Below are positions 43,329-54,900 of a stretch of DNA of 64,000 bases, piece by piece. The number at the start of each line of letters is the position of its first letter. Position 1 is the first letter of the stretch. The DNA is from Scleromitrula shiraiana. Lineage: Eukaryota; Ascomycota; Leotiomycetes; Helotiales; Sclerotiniaceae. The DNA is taken from NCBI GenBank assembly GCA_028455995.1, contig JABELC010000004.1:2728001-2792000 (forward strand), written 5' to 3'. A model generated the notes under the pieces. The model saw nothing but the letters and a program-made list of their open reading frames with translations, was not told where the DNA came from and did not search any database. A program made the translations under genes and the position numbers.

Positions 43329-46194
43329 CTAGACGAGAAATTCGCAAGACGATCCGTTTTCGTCGGACTCGTAATCGTAGAATGCGTAAGTCTATAATCA
43401 ACCCATTAGCGTCAATCCAACCAACTATACTATACATACACCAACACCAAAACAAAAAACAAAAATAAAAACAAAAAAGTTAAAGAAAAACCATCATACT
43501 TCTCCAAAATCTTCGGACCATTCAAAGCATCCACGCGTCCAAACTTCTTATTCCTGATTGAGATATCAAAAAACTCATCCGGGTTATCCGTCTGCATAAG
43601 CATAACGGTCTGTTGTAGTTCGTCGAGATTCTCTTTTAGGATGAGGGCGTTTTCGAGGGAGTCGACGAATTCGGATAGGTAGGCTACGTCTTTTGAGAGG
43701 GCGGCTACGCCGTGGGGGTTTATTTTTTTGACGTCGGGGGAGAGGGGAAGGGCCTAGAGAGTTAGGGTGGGGGTGTTAGTTTTGGGGGGTGGGAGGAGGG
43801 GGGGGGAGAAGGGGAACTTACGAGGATCATGTTTGCGGCGTGGGAGAGAGCGTCGAAGTAGATGAGTTCTTTGATTTCTCGGGGGAGTCCGAGAAGAGTC
43901 GAGTTCATGATGTTGTGGAGGTAGCCTGTTAGTGTTTGCATGTAATTACTAGGTTCCGATACTAGAGATGGAGCCACCCTACAGGAGAGAAAGAAGTTAG
44001 CTCTGCGGGATCAGATGGGTCGTATTAAGAAGTTAGCCTTACCAATCATATTCGGCCGTCTCAACCAAGTCATCAATCTTAGAATTGACCAATTCGAATA
44101 TACGCTTCTCTGCAGTTTTCTTACTATTCGTAAACTTTTCCGTAGCGTTTAGTGACATGGGCGCGCCTGCTGAGTTTGATGATCGTGCATTAACTAGAAC
44201 TTGTTCTAATTCTTGACATGCCGCTTCAAAGTACTCGAGGTTGATGAGGATTTGGACAATCTGTCCTAGATATGATGTGCTTAATTTCTCAACGAGCGGT
44301 TCGTGAACACTCTCCATTAGCAGCTCGTCTAATGACTATAGACAGGGTGACGTTAGCATGAATAGGGATAATTAGGTGTAACAAGTAATGGTACGCACCG
44401 TTTTGAGTGCATCGTCGATAATGCTTGGTTGTTCGAAATGGTCATCCATGAAGAAGTAGAACCGATTCAGGAAATTCCTAATGTCAATGCAACAAGTTGG
44501 GTACATGACTGAGAATGGAAGTGCCAATGGGAACCTGTTAACTGTTAGAACCTCATATTGCGTTTGGACTATCCTTTGCTTACGTTAGTTCTTCTATTGG
44601 CTTATCTGGAGTATACCAAGCAACATCGGTGATCTTCTTGAGCTCCTCGGCATTCTCGACAACCAATGGTTTGTACTCGTCCTCGGATACAATCTAAAGT
44701 GGGTTAGATCTGTTTTTGATAGATATTGTTGTTGTAACAAACCTGCAGAAAGTCGATATTGAAGGATCGTTTGAGCGATTCCGTGTATCTTTCAAAGATC
44801 TTAAGAACATAAGCATTTAATGCAGTCACGGAGTATCCCCAACCCTAAGAATGATGAGCAAGGTCTATCAAATATGACTGTGTTACAGTTTACCTCCATA
44901 GTCTGTATGAACAATGAAATGATATTTTTGGTTGACAATAGAACATTCGCATCTTCAACATTGTCCAAAGCGTTAGAGACCAGAGTGATAGCTGCATTAC
45001 ACATAGAATCCCATAACTCATCAACCTGTAAGCGATTAGTCCGTTGTTCGTTCTAGAATTAATAACATTCACTTACATCAACGGGCGAACGTAGATTATG
45101 GGCTTTCTTCATAGTAGCTTTTTCTATAATAGCAAAGCCAGCGATGCCTTCCAAGAGGGCACTCAGATATGTTTCATCATCTTCGTTGGTCAAATTCACC
45201 GAGCTTGGTAGCAATAATTCCTTCTGCTGTCGTCTAGTTGCAGCATATTCAGCTCTAAATTTCTCACTCTGGCCAAGTGCTTCATGGATATGCAAACACT
45301 CGAAAAGGGGCGTGAAATCGACTTGTAGCTCATCGTTGTCAAGAACATCCCATTCCTCGCTCTCTTCAAAGACCAGCTCAATAGCTGAGTTTAACTTGAA
45401 GTTTCGAAGGGTTGCGTCTGCTTCCATACGTTCTTTCTGCCTCGTTCGTCTCATGTTCGTATGATAAAATGCTACCTCCCCCAGAAATTGGGACGTTTCA
45501 CGAATTCGATAGAGCCATGTATTCAGATCGTTCATCACAGCTTCTGATATGGCTTTCTGTGACGAAGGAATAGACTTTTGAATTATCTCCGCTAGCTTAT
45601 GTTGTGTGGCATATTTGTTCTGAATAGTTGGAATTAAATGCTCATTTTGTAAATCATCCAACGCCTTGAGTGCTGCATAATAATTCTGGCTTCGTATCTG
45701 TCCATGGGCTGAGTTTACTGCATGCAATACCGTCAATGATTCCTTCAATGCCTCCGAGGCCTCGGCGATGTTCTGACGAACAGATCTCGTGTCCACCAGT
45801 GCTTCCTTTTGTGCCGCCAACTTCTCCGTGCTCGCTTGAATGGATTGATTGAGCTTTAAAATCTCCGATGTAAGCTGAGAGGTCCCCTCTCTAACTTGTT
45901 GTAGCTGATTCACAGATGCCAGAAACTCTTCATGTTTCGTCAGCCCAATTCGTTCGATGTCAGCCTCGCGTTCGTCTGCATATTGCGACAAGCTTCGCAT
46001 GAGCGCCGGGGTTCGATTTGATAATGTGGCATCTTTGAGGGCGGGTATTAATTGATCAAGATAGTCGGCATCGGAGGAAGATAGTATGATCTATGTATGG
46101 TTGTTAAGTACTGTGATTTAGAAAAGGTAGTAAGGTATACCTGTTGCACAGCTTGCCTATAATCATCGTATTGTACGGCCTTTCGAGGCGCCAT
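43329..46194 (-). CDS. SEC15: Exocyst complex subunit Sec15
   Basis: Exocyst component that binds the Rab Sec4 on secretory vesicles and acts in polarised growth at hyphal tips. The start at 46194 gives MAPRKAVQYDDYRQAVQQII; the frame ends CEFLV at 43329. Exons visible include the long 46000-45078 region carrying LMRSLSQYADEREADIERIG, FLASVNQLQQVREGTSQLTS, AALKALDDLQNEHLIPTIQN, FLGEVAFYHTNMRRTRQKER, and later exons with VAWYTPDKPIEELTFPLALP, FSVMYPTCCIDIRNFLNRFY, YLGQIVQILINLEYFEAACQ and MNSTLLGLPREIKELIYFDA. An N-terminal coiled coil precedes the helical-bundle Sec15 domain. About ten short introns. Length is in the family's range. Confidence 0.94.
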
Positions 46195-47556
46195 TGTGAA
46201 CACCTACTGTGAAAAGTTTTGCTAGAGAGTTAAACCGTAAACATAGACGAATATCTAAAGTTGAATGCAAGACGTTTTTAAAAGTAATTCCCTCTATACA
46301 CTTGTTTCGATTGTGAGTTTGAGGATCAGGCTGAGAGAATGGAAGGGGTGAATCTAGCCGAGATATTTTAGTGGCACCGCCACCAAGCACTACTTAACGA
46401 CATCGTACAATTACATCTGATCTTAGTATTCGGGCAGAGATATCTTCCTCGAGATACAAAATTGTTTGAGATGGTTTTCTGATATCATGAAGCTCATGGA
46501 AAGCATGATACTTGCCTAATCGGAAGATAAAACTAGAATCCCATATCATCATCCTTGGGCTTGAGAGCTCAAATCTATTTCAATTGGATTTGACTTCTTC
46601 CTGCTATGTAAATATATGCATAGTGGTAGCTACATGCAAGAATAGGGCTTTTGGCTGGGTGATCATTTCTCTACTTTGATGTAGTAAGATAGCGGTAGAA
46701 AGCAGTTAAAGAAGTTTACTATGAGGATGACAGCATATTGCAGGTATCAAGATAGTAATAGATTGAGATTTAAGATCTGAAGTCTTGTTCTGCTAGCAGT
46801 AGAAGGCGCAAGAAGTGCAATCGTCGATTGGGATGATAATTTGGTATCATGGAACGACAAGGTATTCATCCAGGTATTTCGGAAGAGAATTCAGGCCTTC
46901 TAATTCACTTGGTCGTACGATGAGATGAGATGGGAAAATAGTCATTTAGATGCTCAAGACATATATCTTGAAACATTCCAATTGTATCTACTTCATGAGA
47001 AGCGTCATGGAACGATTTACTACAGACATATGGTTTCTAAAAGCTTCATTAATAGAAGTACAATATGGCTTTTCTTTTTTCAATATTCTTATCTATACTA
47101 ATCTCGTAAACAATGAACCTAATATATCTCTGACCAAGTGGTATTCAGTCATTATACTCAGGAAGACATGTGTCAATGTTATCTCATATACCGCAGGCAA
47201 TACCTAGGTACTTATCAATTACTTCAGTGTGGGAGATTATACTGTCGATGCTATATAATGTTGTCCGGACAACACTTACCAAGTTCTTACTAGACGTCGA
47301 TAGTAGAAGGTAATGAACAATACAGAAAATCCGAATAGTACTCCCCAGTAAAGTAGTATTATTAAGACATCCCACACACGTCTCCATAATGGATAATATA
47401 CTCGTAAAAGTCATAATTCATAATATCTGAACTCTTCATATCATGTTATCAATTCAAATTGCCCATCAATGATTGGATGTTGTCCGCTGAAATGAAGACT
47501 GTTTATCCTGAAGTGTGATGACACTCTCTCCATTCACACTTCCTTTCATCTGGGGA

Positions 47557-47622
47557 ATGGTGCTCCAATGGTGCTCCAATGGTGCTCTAATGGTGCTCTA
47601 ATGGTGCTCTAATGGTGCTCCG
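47557..47622. repeat. Six tandem copies of an 11-bp unit (ATGGTGCTCYA)
   Basis: Six consecutive 11-bp units ATGGTGCTCCA, the same again, then ATGGTGCTCTA three times and ATGGTGCTCCG, read directly. Confidence 0.9.
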
Positions 47623-47748
47623 GGATGAGGAAGGGACGGACCGGACTGGACTGGACTGGACCTATAAAAAGAATAGATGAGAAAAGAAAGTACCCGAAAG
47701 TGAATGTATCCGAGCTAACTATTTTTATATAGTACGTTCCTTCTCTCT

Positions 47749-47823
47749 TTATCTTTAACTCTCCTTCTTCTTGTTCTTCTTGTTCTTCTTCTTGTTCTTC
47801 TTCTTGTTCTCCTTCTTCTCCTC

Positions 47824-47858
<35 letters not shown>

Positions 47859-47945
47859 TCCTCCCCTTCTTCCTCTTCTCCCCCATCTTCCTCTTCTTCC
47901 CATTCTTCCTCTTATCCCCCTTCTCCCTCTTGGTCTTTCCTCATT
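47749..47945. repeat. CTT/TTC-type pyrimidine tract upstream of the Mei2-like gene
   Basis: Nearly pure pyrimidine on the plus strand for about 190 bp, built of TTC/CTT with occasional G. Likely in the 5' leader or core promoter of the downstream gene; CT-rich tracts near transcription starts are common in filamentous fungi. The open frame across it has no ATG. Confidence 0.8.
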
Positions 47946-48484
47946 CTACTGTGTTGTCTTTCTTTCCAAACTGAATGATCAAAGTCTTCTTACATTCATT
48001 CATTCATTCCTTTATTCAGGTTTGATGGCCAATTTTCTCGATTTCCTTGATAATTCTCGATTTCTCCCACTTTAGGGTTTGGAACTTCCCATATTCTCTA
48101 CATATTACTTCAAATTCTTCTCATCCCCCTCCATTCTCCTCCAATCTACTTTTTGTTTCTTGAACATTACATTTCATTACAAAATACTTCTCTCACACAG
48201 ATACATACTTCTTTGGTTTGATTCTTGATTTAAAATCTTCAAAAAGCTGTTCTCTCTCAGTCTTTTGACTCAATTCTTGAATCATTACAATACTCAATTG
48301 ATACTTTACAAGATTAGCCAGTCAATTAATCAACTAATCTTTATGTAATTGACATTTGTCTCTCAATCCTTCCCTTTTTTGTTCCATCTCCAAACATCTA
48401 CACAATCTCAACTCTCTCGAGACATTAACTTTTGACGGCTCCAAATACTTAATTTTCTCCATTTTGAAGAAATCTTGTTTTGAA

Positions 48485-51160
48485 ATGGCACCCTTTAGTC
48501 AACCACCTTATGGTCAATCACCACCATCTTCCAACGGTGCAATCGAGTCTGCTCAAGGTACTCCAAACACTGCACTCACTGCCTTTTCCCCTGAAGATAT
48601 CAAGCCTTCCAAACCTCTTGATTCTCGTCCTTCATCTGCTCCGTTATCTTCAACGCATCAGGATCCTTTCGTAACCTCTGGTCCTAGCAAGGCAGAACAA
48701 AAGCTCTCTGCCACCGCTTCAACCTTCCAACCGTTTGGTTTGAACAGCGGTTACAGAGTTGGTCCCAGTTCTCAACAAAATGTAAATACAGCTGTTGCTT
48801 ATGGATCTGGCACAGCAGGTCTTGTACCTGGAACAGTTCAGTATCTTGACAATGTTGTTGCTTCTCATTCAAGCCCTGCTCGCGTTCCTGTAGCTACTAG
48901 TTTTGGTGTAGGTATCCATTCTTCTCTCATCTAATTCATCTGCTAACACTTTCTAGACATTCAGTACAGACACTGGAGCTACTCGATGCATCAAAGTCAC
49001 GAGCATCTACCATGAGATTGATGTCCCTTCCAGTGTTGGACTTTCCCTTGATGTTAGTATTCTTTCCTGCACATTACATGTCCCCACTGCTCGCTCATTT
49101 ACTAATTGACCTTAAACAGAAAATGATGAAGATGGGTGTCGGTGTCAATGCTGGGAAGAGACTTCAAGTGACTCTTAACAACGCGGTCTATATACGCTTT
49201 TCGGATATCAACGATGCTGCCAATGTCTACACTACTATCAAGCTTGATCACCCAAATTGTGCTGTCGAGTACATCACTGCAAATGCATTTGGTGCAGCTG
49301 TTAGTCCAAACTCTAAGGGTGGTACCTACTCTGCTCATGAAGGACAAGTGTTGTTGACGGCAAATTATCCATCCAACACAGCATTGGACAGAAAAGAGTT
49401 TGAAGACAGTCTGCGAGCACTGTTGTCCGCTGAAGGTCAGCTCTATGCTTGGCAAAAGCTACTCGCCACCGAGGCTGGTACGTTTCGCATGGTTGCTGAG
49501 TTCGTCGACGCGGCTTTAGTACCACGTGCTATCAACAGATGTCACAACAAGGTTATTGGAGTATGTACTTCCCATTAAATATTAAAGGCAACCGCTAATC
49601 CTCTTGATAGTCTGTTACCGTGAAGGTAGAATTGCATCAACCGGACATTGTCAAGCACCATCCAGAGAATTATCGACTCAATGCCGCTCCAGCTGCTACC
49701 CCTACTCGCCGCTCTGCGGAGTCAAACGAGCTTAGTGATGTTCTTGGCCAGATGTCACTTCACAATAACCCTCACACACCACGATTCCCAAACAATGCGA
49801 GCCTCTTCAACTCTGGCAGTCCCAACCCGACAGGTCTTCCGTATCTAGCTGCTAATCATTTTGGTTTGCAACCTGCATCAGTGCCTTATGTCTTGAATAG
49901 CATTTATTCTGCACCACCCATGGCTCCATTTCAGCAAGGCTATCCTGCAGGCCTTCCACGACAATCTCAGGTCGTTGAATCTCCCTTCGACGCTTTTGTT
50001 ACCCCAGGATATCCTACACCCGCTTATGCAGCCAATGCTATCGCACAACAGGGACTCAATCGTTTTACAGCAGCTGCTAACCAGCCATGTTATACCCAGG
50101 AGTTTGGATATCTTAGTCCTCAAACACCTAGCAACTCTCGAGACATGACTCAATACAATCGTGGTTCTAACCGCCGCCAGAGTGCAGTTAGAACACCACA
50201 AGGTCAAATCCGAGGTCGCCAAAATTCGAACCAAGCTGCTGGCCATCATAATCATGTTGACATTAATCGTATTGAACAGGGTATTGATGTTAGAACTACT
50301 GTCATGCTTCGCAACATCCCCAACAAGGTTGATCAAGCAATGCTCAAGAGCATCATCGACGAGTCTAGCCATGGTCGTTACGATTTCATGTATCTCCGCA
50401 TTGATTTCTCCAACGACTGCAACGTTGGCTATGCTTTCATCAATTTTGTTGATCCTTTGGATATCATTGATTTCGTTCTTGCCCGCTCAAACCAAAAGTG
50501 GCATAGATTCAAGAGCGATAAGGTTGCTGAGGTTTCCTACGCTACTATTCAGGGTAGAGATTGTCTAGTTCAAAAATTTCGTAACTCATCAGTTATGCTT
50601 GAGCCTGAACACTACCGACCCAAGGTAAGTTCATGTCAGTCTTTGAAGATTATAACTCAACTGATAACGTGTGCTCAGTTGTTCTTTACTCTTAATGATC
50701 CTTTTGGTCGTGCCGGAACAGAAGATATATTCCCTGCTTCTGACAATGCTTCCAAGCTCAAGAGAAGCTGTGAGAATGCTGAGCACGTTGGTATGCTACT
50801 TCTTCAACCTATCCACCATACTCCTGCTAATACTCAAAAGGTCTCTTCGCCCCCAGCGCTGGTCAGCATTTACGCGATGAGCAGCGTCGCCGCCGTTCTC
50901 AGTATGATCGGGGAACCAGTCTTGCTGAGCGTGAAGAGTATGGTTTTGATGACGACGATGAAGACGCAATGCATCGTCAAAGCCCTTATCAAAGTTTCTC
51001 ACCATGTAAGCTCAACCCATATCTCCTCCGGTTGAAGCAGATCGCTGATATGCTTCGTAGATTGAGATATTACTATTTTTACAATCCCTTCGAATGTATC
51101 TCGAGTCACAATCTTAGGTTGAGTAAGTGTTGCCGGCATTGGTTTCCACAAGCACACTAA
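48485..51160 (+). CDS. Mei2-like RNA-binding protein
   Basis: RNA-binding protein of the Mei2 family (meiosis/differentiation regulators in fission yeast and plants). ATG 48485 starts MAPFSQPPYGQSPPSSNGAI. Exon 1 ends at 48907 with a GTAGGT donor. A degenerate N-terminal RRM-like region (RLQVTLNNAVYIRFSDINDA; TAL..EFEDSLRALLSAEGQL) is followed by a Pro/Asn-rich linker. The C-terminal Mei2 RRM runs DVRTTVMLRNIPNKVDQAML, HGRYDFMYLRIDFSNDCNVG, YAFINFVDPLDIIDFV and VSYATIQGRDCLVQKFRNSS, with EPEHYRPKLFFT after it, the family signature. The last exons encode a charged tail (LRDEQRRRRSQYDRGT, EEYGFDDDDEDAMHRQ). The exact stop is uncertain: reading through gives 51160, but a GTAAGC donor at about 51006 may splice to an earlier end. 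Confidence 0.88.
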
Positions 51161-51917
51161 ACACTACTTGTCCGTCGCCATGATTTTTTCTGGTCTGTTG
51201 ATTACACAGGTATTGATCAAATTGGGAAAATGGCTTGAATCACCACGGCAAGCCTCACGTGGCACACATTTGGAAGCAGATTGATGATCTACTTGGCTGC
51301 CTCTTTTTTCTTTCTACTAAAAAAATATTGCTCTGATCGATGTTATCAGAATTTTGCTTCGTTGGCTTTGCTTACAGATATGACTGACACTTTTGCGGTG
51401 GCTCTCGAGCCCCAATTTTGAGCCTAGATATTAGCCCTAGATAAAAAGTTTTTGCTCTACAAATTAAAACCATTTGTTCTTTATACAACTTTGACCTCCC
51501 CATGTGATGATATAGTCTCGATCTTCTTTGTGAAATCAATTTGAGTGTTTGATTAGGTTCTCTTAACTCTGAAAAGGGGGCTTTAACATGAACAATATAT
51601 TCCGGAAGAGCTTTGTTAATGATGCCTCCAGTGCTGCGCACAAAAGACCCAATCACAGAACACACACTTGAGAATGGGACGAAGCAGATGCCGAATCAAG
51701 GTACATTTTACCACATTGTATCTACCACAAGTAACACTAGCTAGCTCCTCAAACCATAAACCGACCCAAGTAATTTTAAAAGAACAGTAACCACTATTAA
51801 CCCGAACACCGCAACACCACGCTAAACAGCCATATACACACTACACTACACTACACTATATATATGTAGAGTAAGAGATGGAAAAGAGAGAGAGAGAGAG
51901 ATAGAGAGAATTGGGTG
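51161..51917. other. Convergent 3' spacer Mei2-like / SUN-domain gene
   Basis: About 760 bp. Contains simple repeats near the SUN gene end (ACACT repeats at about 51838-51858; GAGAGAGAGAGA at about 51885-51900). The minus-strand ORF at 51372-51665 shows no domain. Confidence 0.45.
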
Positions 51918-54900
51918 TCAGGGACTCTCAATATCGATATCGGTTGGCAAGGCGGGTAATGGTTTGTTATCTTCTTCCATCTGTATCTGTGATTGCGATT
52001 GCGATTGTGATTGTGATTGTGATTGTGATTGGGTGAAGTAATCGGTGGATTCTGTGTCTCTTCTTCGTTGTCCTTCTCGTTGTCCTTCTCGTTGATATCT
52101 TCCCAACTCATCTCCATTAATATCCCCACCAACACCATCGCCAAATTCATCGGCTACGGACTGTGTGTCTGGAGCTGTGATATCCATCGGCTCGATATCG
52201 TGAATCCCATTTATACTATTGATACCATGTATACCATGTATACCATTGATACCATTGGTACCATTGGTACCGATACTAGTATGGCTTAATGGCGGACTGG
52301 CTAGCCCGCTTCGTCCGCGACGTTCTCGAGCGTCGGTGACGGAGAGGTGGGATGGGGATGGGGATTGGGATTGGGATTGTGAGGATGAGGAAGAAGAACG
52401 CATGGGGAGGGGGAGGGAGGGCCCGAATGTTCCGCTGCGGAGGAGTTCGTTTCGATTTTCTTTTTCTTTTTGATTCTGATTTTCTTTGGGCGAGGCTGAG
52501 GATGGGATGCGGGACTGGGAATGGGGAAGGGGATGGGGAGTTGGTGTTGGTGTTGATGTTGATGTTGATGTTGATGTTGAATTCTGAGATGAAAGTGAAT
52601 TATTGTAGTTTTTCATCATGATGCTTTTTCGAAGGCGGGAGAACGTTCCTGTTCCTGTTCCTGTTCCATTTCCATTTCCCGTGCCGACGCTGCTTGATGC
52701 ACCATTGGTTGCAGTTGCGGTTGCAGCCGTAGAATTTTGACCCAAATCGTCGTGATAGGATCGAGGAGGTGTAAGCTCATTATCAGAACGCGAGTAAGTG
52801 GATATAGGAGTAGGAGGACCCCAACCCCTCGATCTCGAGCGAGAATTAAGAGATTCATCGGACGGTTGTCGACGATGTTCATGTTGAGATCCACTTCCTC
52901 CGCCAAGCCCCCTTCTCGTTTCTCGTTCCCAGGAAACGCTCCCCCCGCTTAGATAATCTTCGCGTTCTCCACGGGAAGTGTATCCCGGTGTGCCGATAGG
53001 GCTCTCCATAACCGGAGTATGGGTGTGACTCGTACTGCGGTGGAAGATACGAGAGCGATTATTGTGGATGGAGAAATCGAGGGGGTTGGTGGTGGAGACT
53101 CGAGAGAAGATTACGAGACCCAGACAGAGGAGGGAGAGCACGGAGTGGATGATAGACATGCGTCTTTGGAAGACGAGTTCGTCGGCGAGGATGTTGAGGC
53201 GGGTACTCATGGCGAGGATTTCGCGGCGGGATTCTTCGCGTTGGCTTTCGAGGGATATGATGGTTGATTGCCAGATCTCGTCGTATTGTTGGCGGAAACC
53301 TCGGAGTTCGGTAAGGACGGTGCTGTTGAGATTTTGGAGGAAATCGTTTGTTTTTTGTAGTTGTTTCTTTTCGAATTTGCTGAATGCTTCACGTAGCATT
53401 TTTGATTGCTCTTCGATGTATTTCAATGAGAGGGTGGAGTTTGATTCTAGTAACTGGAGTCGTCTTGAAACGGCTTTGAAAAAGCTCTCTTGGATTGTAG
53501 GTAGAGAGGCAGAACCGGAAGATGTATTTGTAGATTTTGTCTTGCTTGTACTAGTTCCATCTTGAGGTTTATGAACAACTGACGTGGAAGAACTTGCTGA
53601 CGTTACCGAATCCGAACTTTCCTTGACTACTTTGGAAGGTTCATGAGTTTCTTGGGTATGGTGTTGGCTTGCCAAAGACGTCTGCTCTTCAGATAGGGTT
53701 TGCTGGGCTGAAGGTCCAGTGTAAGCCGACGATGAGGATGTAATGCTACTATCTGTAAAAACAGTCGAGATCATCTCGGGAGCAGGCGGAACCTGCATGG
53801 TTGGCTTAATATTAGATGACTCTTTTTCAATAGCAGCAGCCTGGCTTGTGAGAATCTTTTCCGGAGCATCTGATGGAAAGCACATGCCAATGCTATGACC
53901 GGCCAATATTTCAAGTTCATGGAGAGGCATCTCCCATGAAGAGGTAGGTTGTGGCGAATATCGCGTCTTTGCTGGAGTATCCTCTGTTTGTATGTCCCGT
54001 GGAGACCAAGATTCAACAGGTTCCGTCTTATCCTTTGCAGTTACAGTTGCTTCTTCAGCTTCTGCAGGTACTGGTGTCGTCTGAACCGCTTCCGCCACAG
54101 CTTCTGGGACAAGCTGATCTTCGGCCTCCTCATCCGATTCTTCGAGATCATCATCGTCATTATTAGCTTCTGTTTCTTTCCAACTCTCAAGCATCCGAGT
54201 GCCATGAACTCTCACTAAAGAGAGTGGACAGTAGTACTCCTTTCCATAGTGACTCAAGAATTCAATGCGTATATATCTCGCCCAGATTTGTGGATTTTCT
54301 ATGAGAAATGCCTGTATCTCTCTTGAATTTCGAGCCTCGTAAACTCCCAGATCTTTCCACTTGTCTAATTTCACAGGCCATCGATCGCTGACGCTAACGC
54401 GGAAAGTTCGTAGCATACTAGAAAAGAATTCGTAATTTGCTAGAACTAGAGTATCGATCCAAATGTCCTCCTGTTCTGCATTAGCATTGTGAAGACTGGT
54501 ATTGACATGGTTATTACTTACCGAAAGCTCAATGATCAGAAACTTGTTCTCTGTCTTACACTCCGACAGCATATAAGAGTCCTTGTTCTCTATCAACACG
54601 GCCTTCGGATTCTTTGCGCCTGGATGGGTCTTTAAAATAGTAGCTCCCGCATCGAAAGATGCATATGAGAAGCGTTCCTTGCAAGTTTTCCCCGCATCCT
54701 TACTACGATGTTGATCCCTTCCACGCTTCGGGACAATCTGCTCTTCTTGTGATTCCTGCGAAGGATCCGGTCCTTTGTCACCGGATACTCGAGAGGCCTG
54801 CTCAGAAGTCCCATCACTCCTAAATGCGCCAAAGTCCAAATCAATTTCACCGTCATCACCCAAGGACTCAAGATTATTTTGGAAGCTTTCAGATTCTCTC

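Larger units (their letters stand above)
46195..48484. promoter_or_regulatory. 2.3-kb spacer: SEC15 promoter and long upstream/leader region of the Mei2-like gene
   Basis: The longest gene-free stretch in the window. It contains a six-copy 11-bp tandem repeat, a GGACT pentamer repeat near 47640-47661, and a pyrimidine-rich tract of about 200 bp just upstream of the Mei2-like gene. The region from about 47750 to 48484 looks like a long 5' leader. No ORF with an ATG start shows domain character. Confidence 0.5.

Noticed and set aside
47557..47622. CRISPR-like array
   Set aside because: Contiguous 11-bp units without spacers, in a fungal nuclear genome; a plain tandem repeat.
47771..47974. Phe/Leu-rich open frame across the CTT tract
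   Set aside because: No ATG start; composition is simply translation of a TTC/CTT microsatellite.
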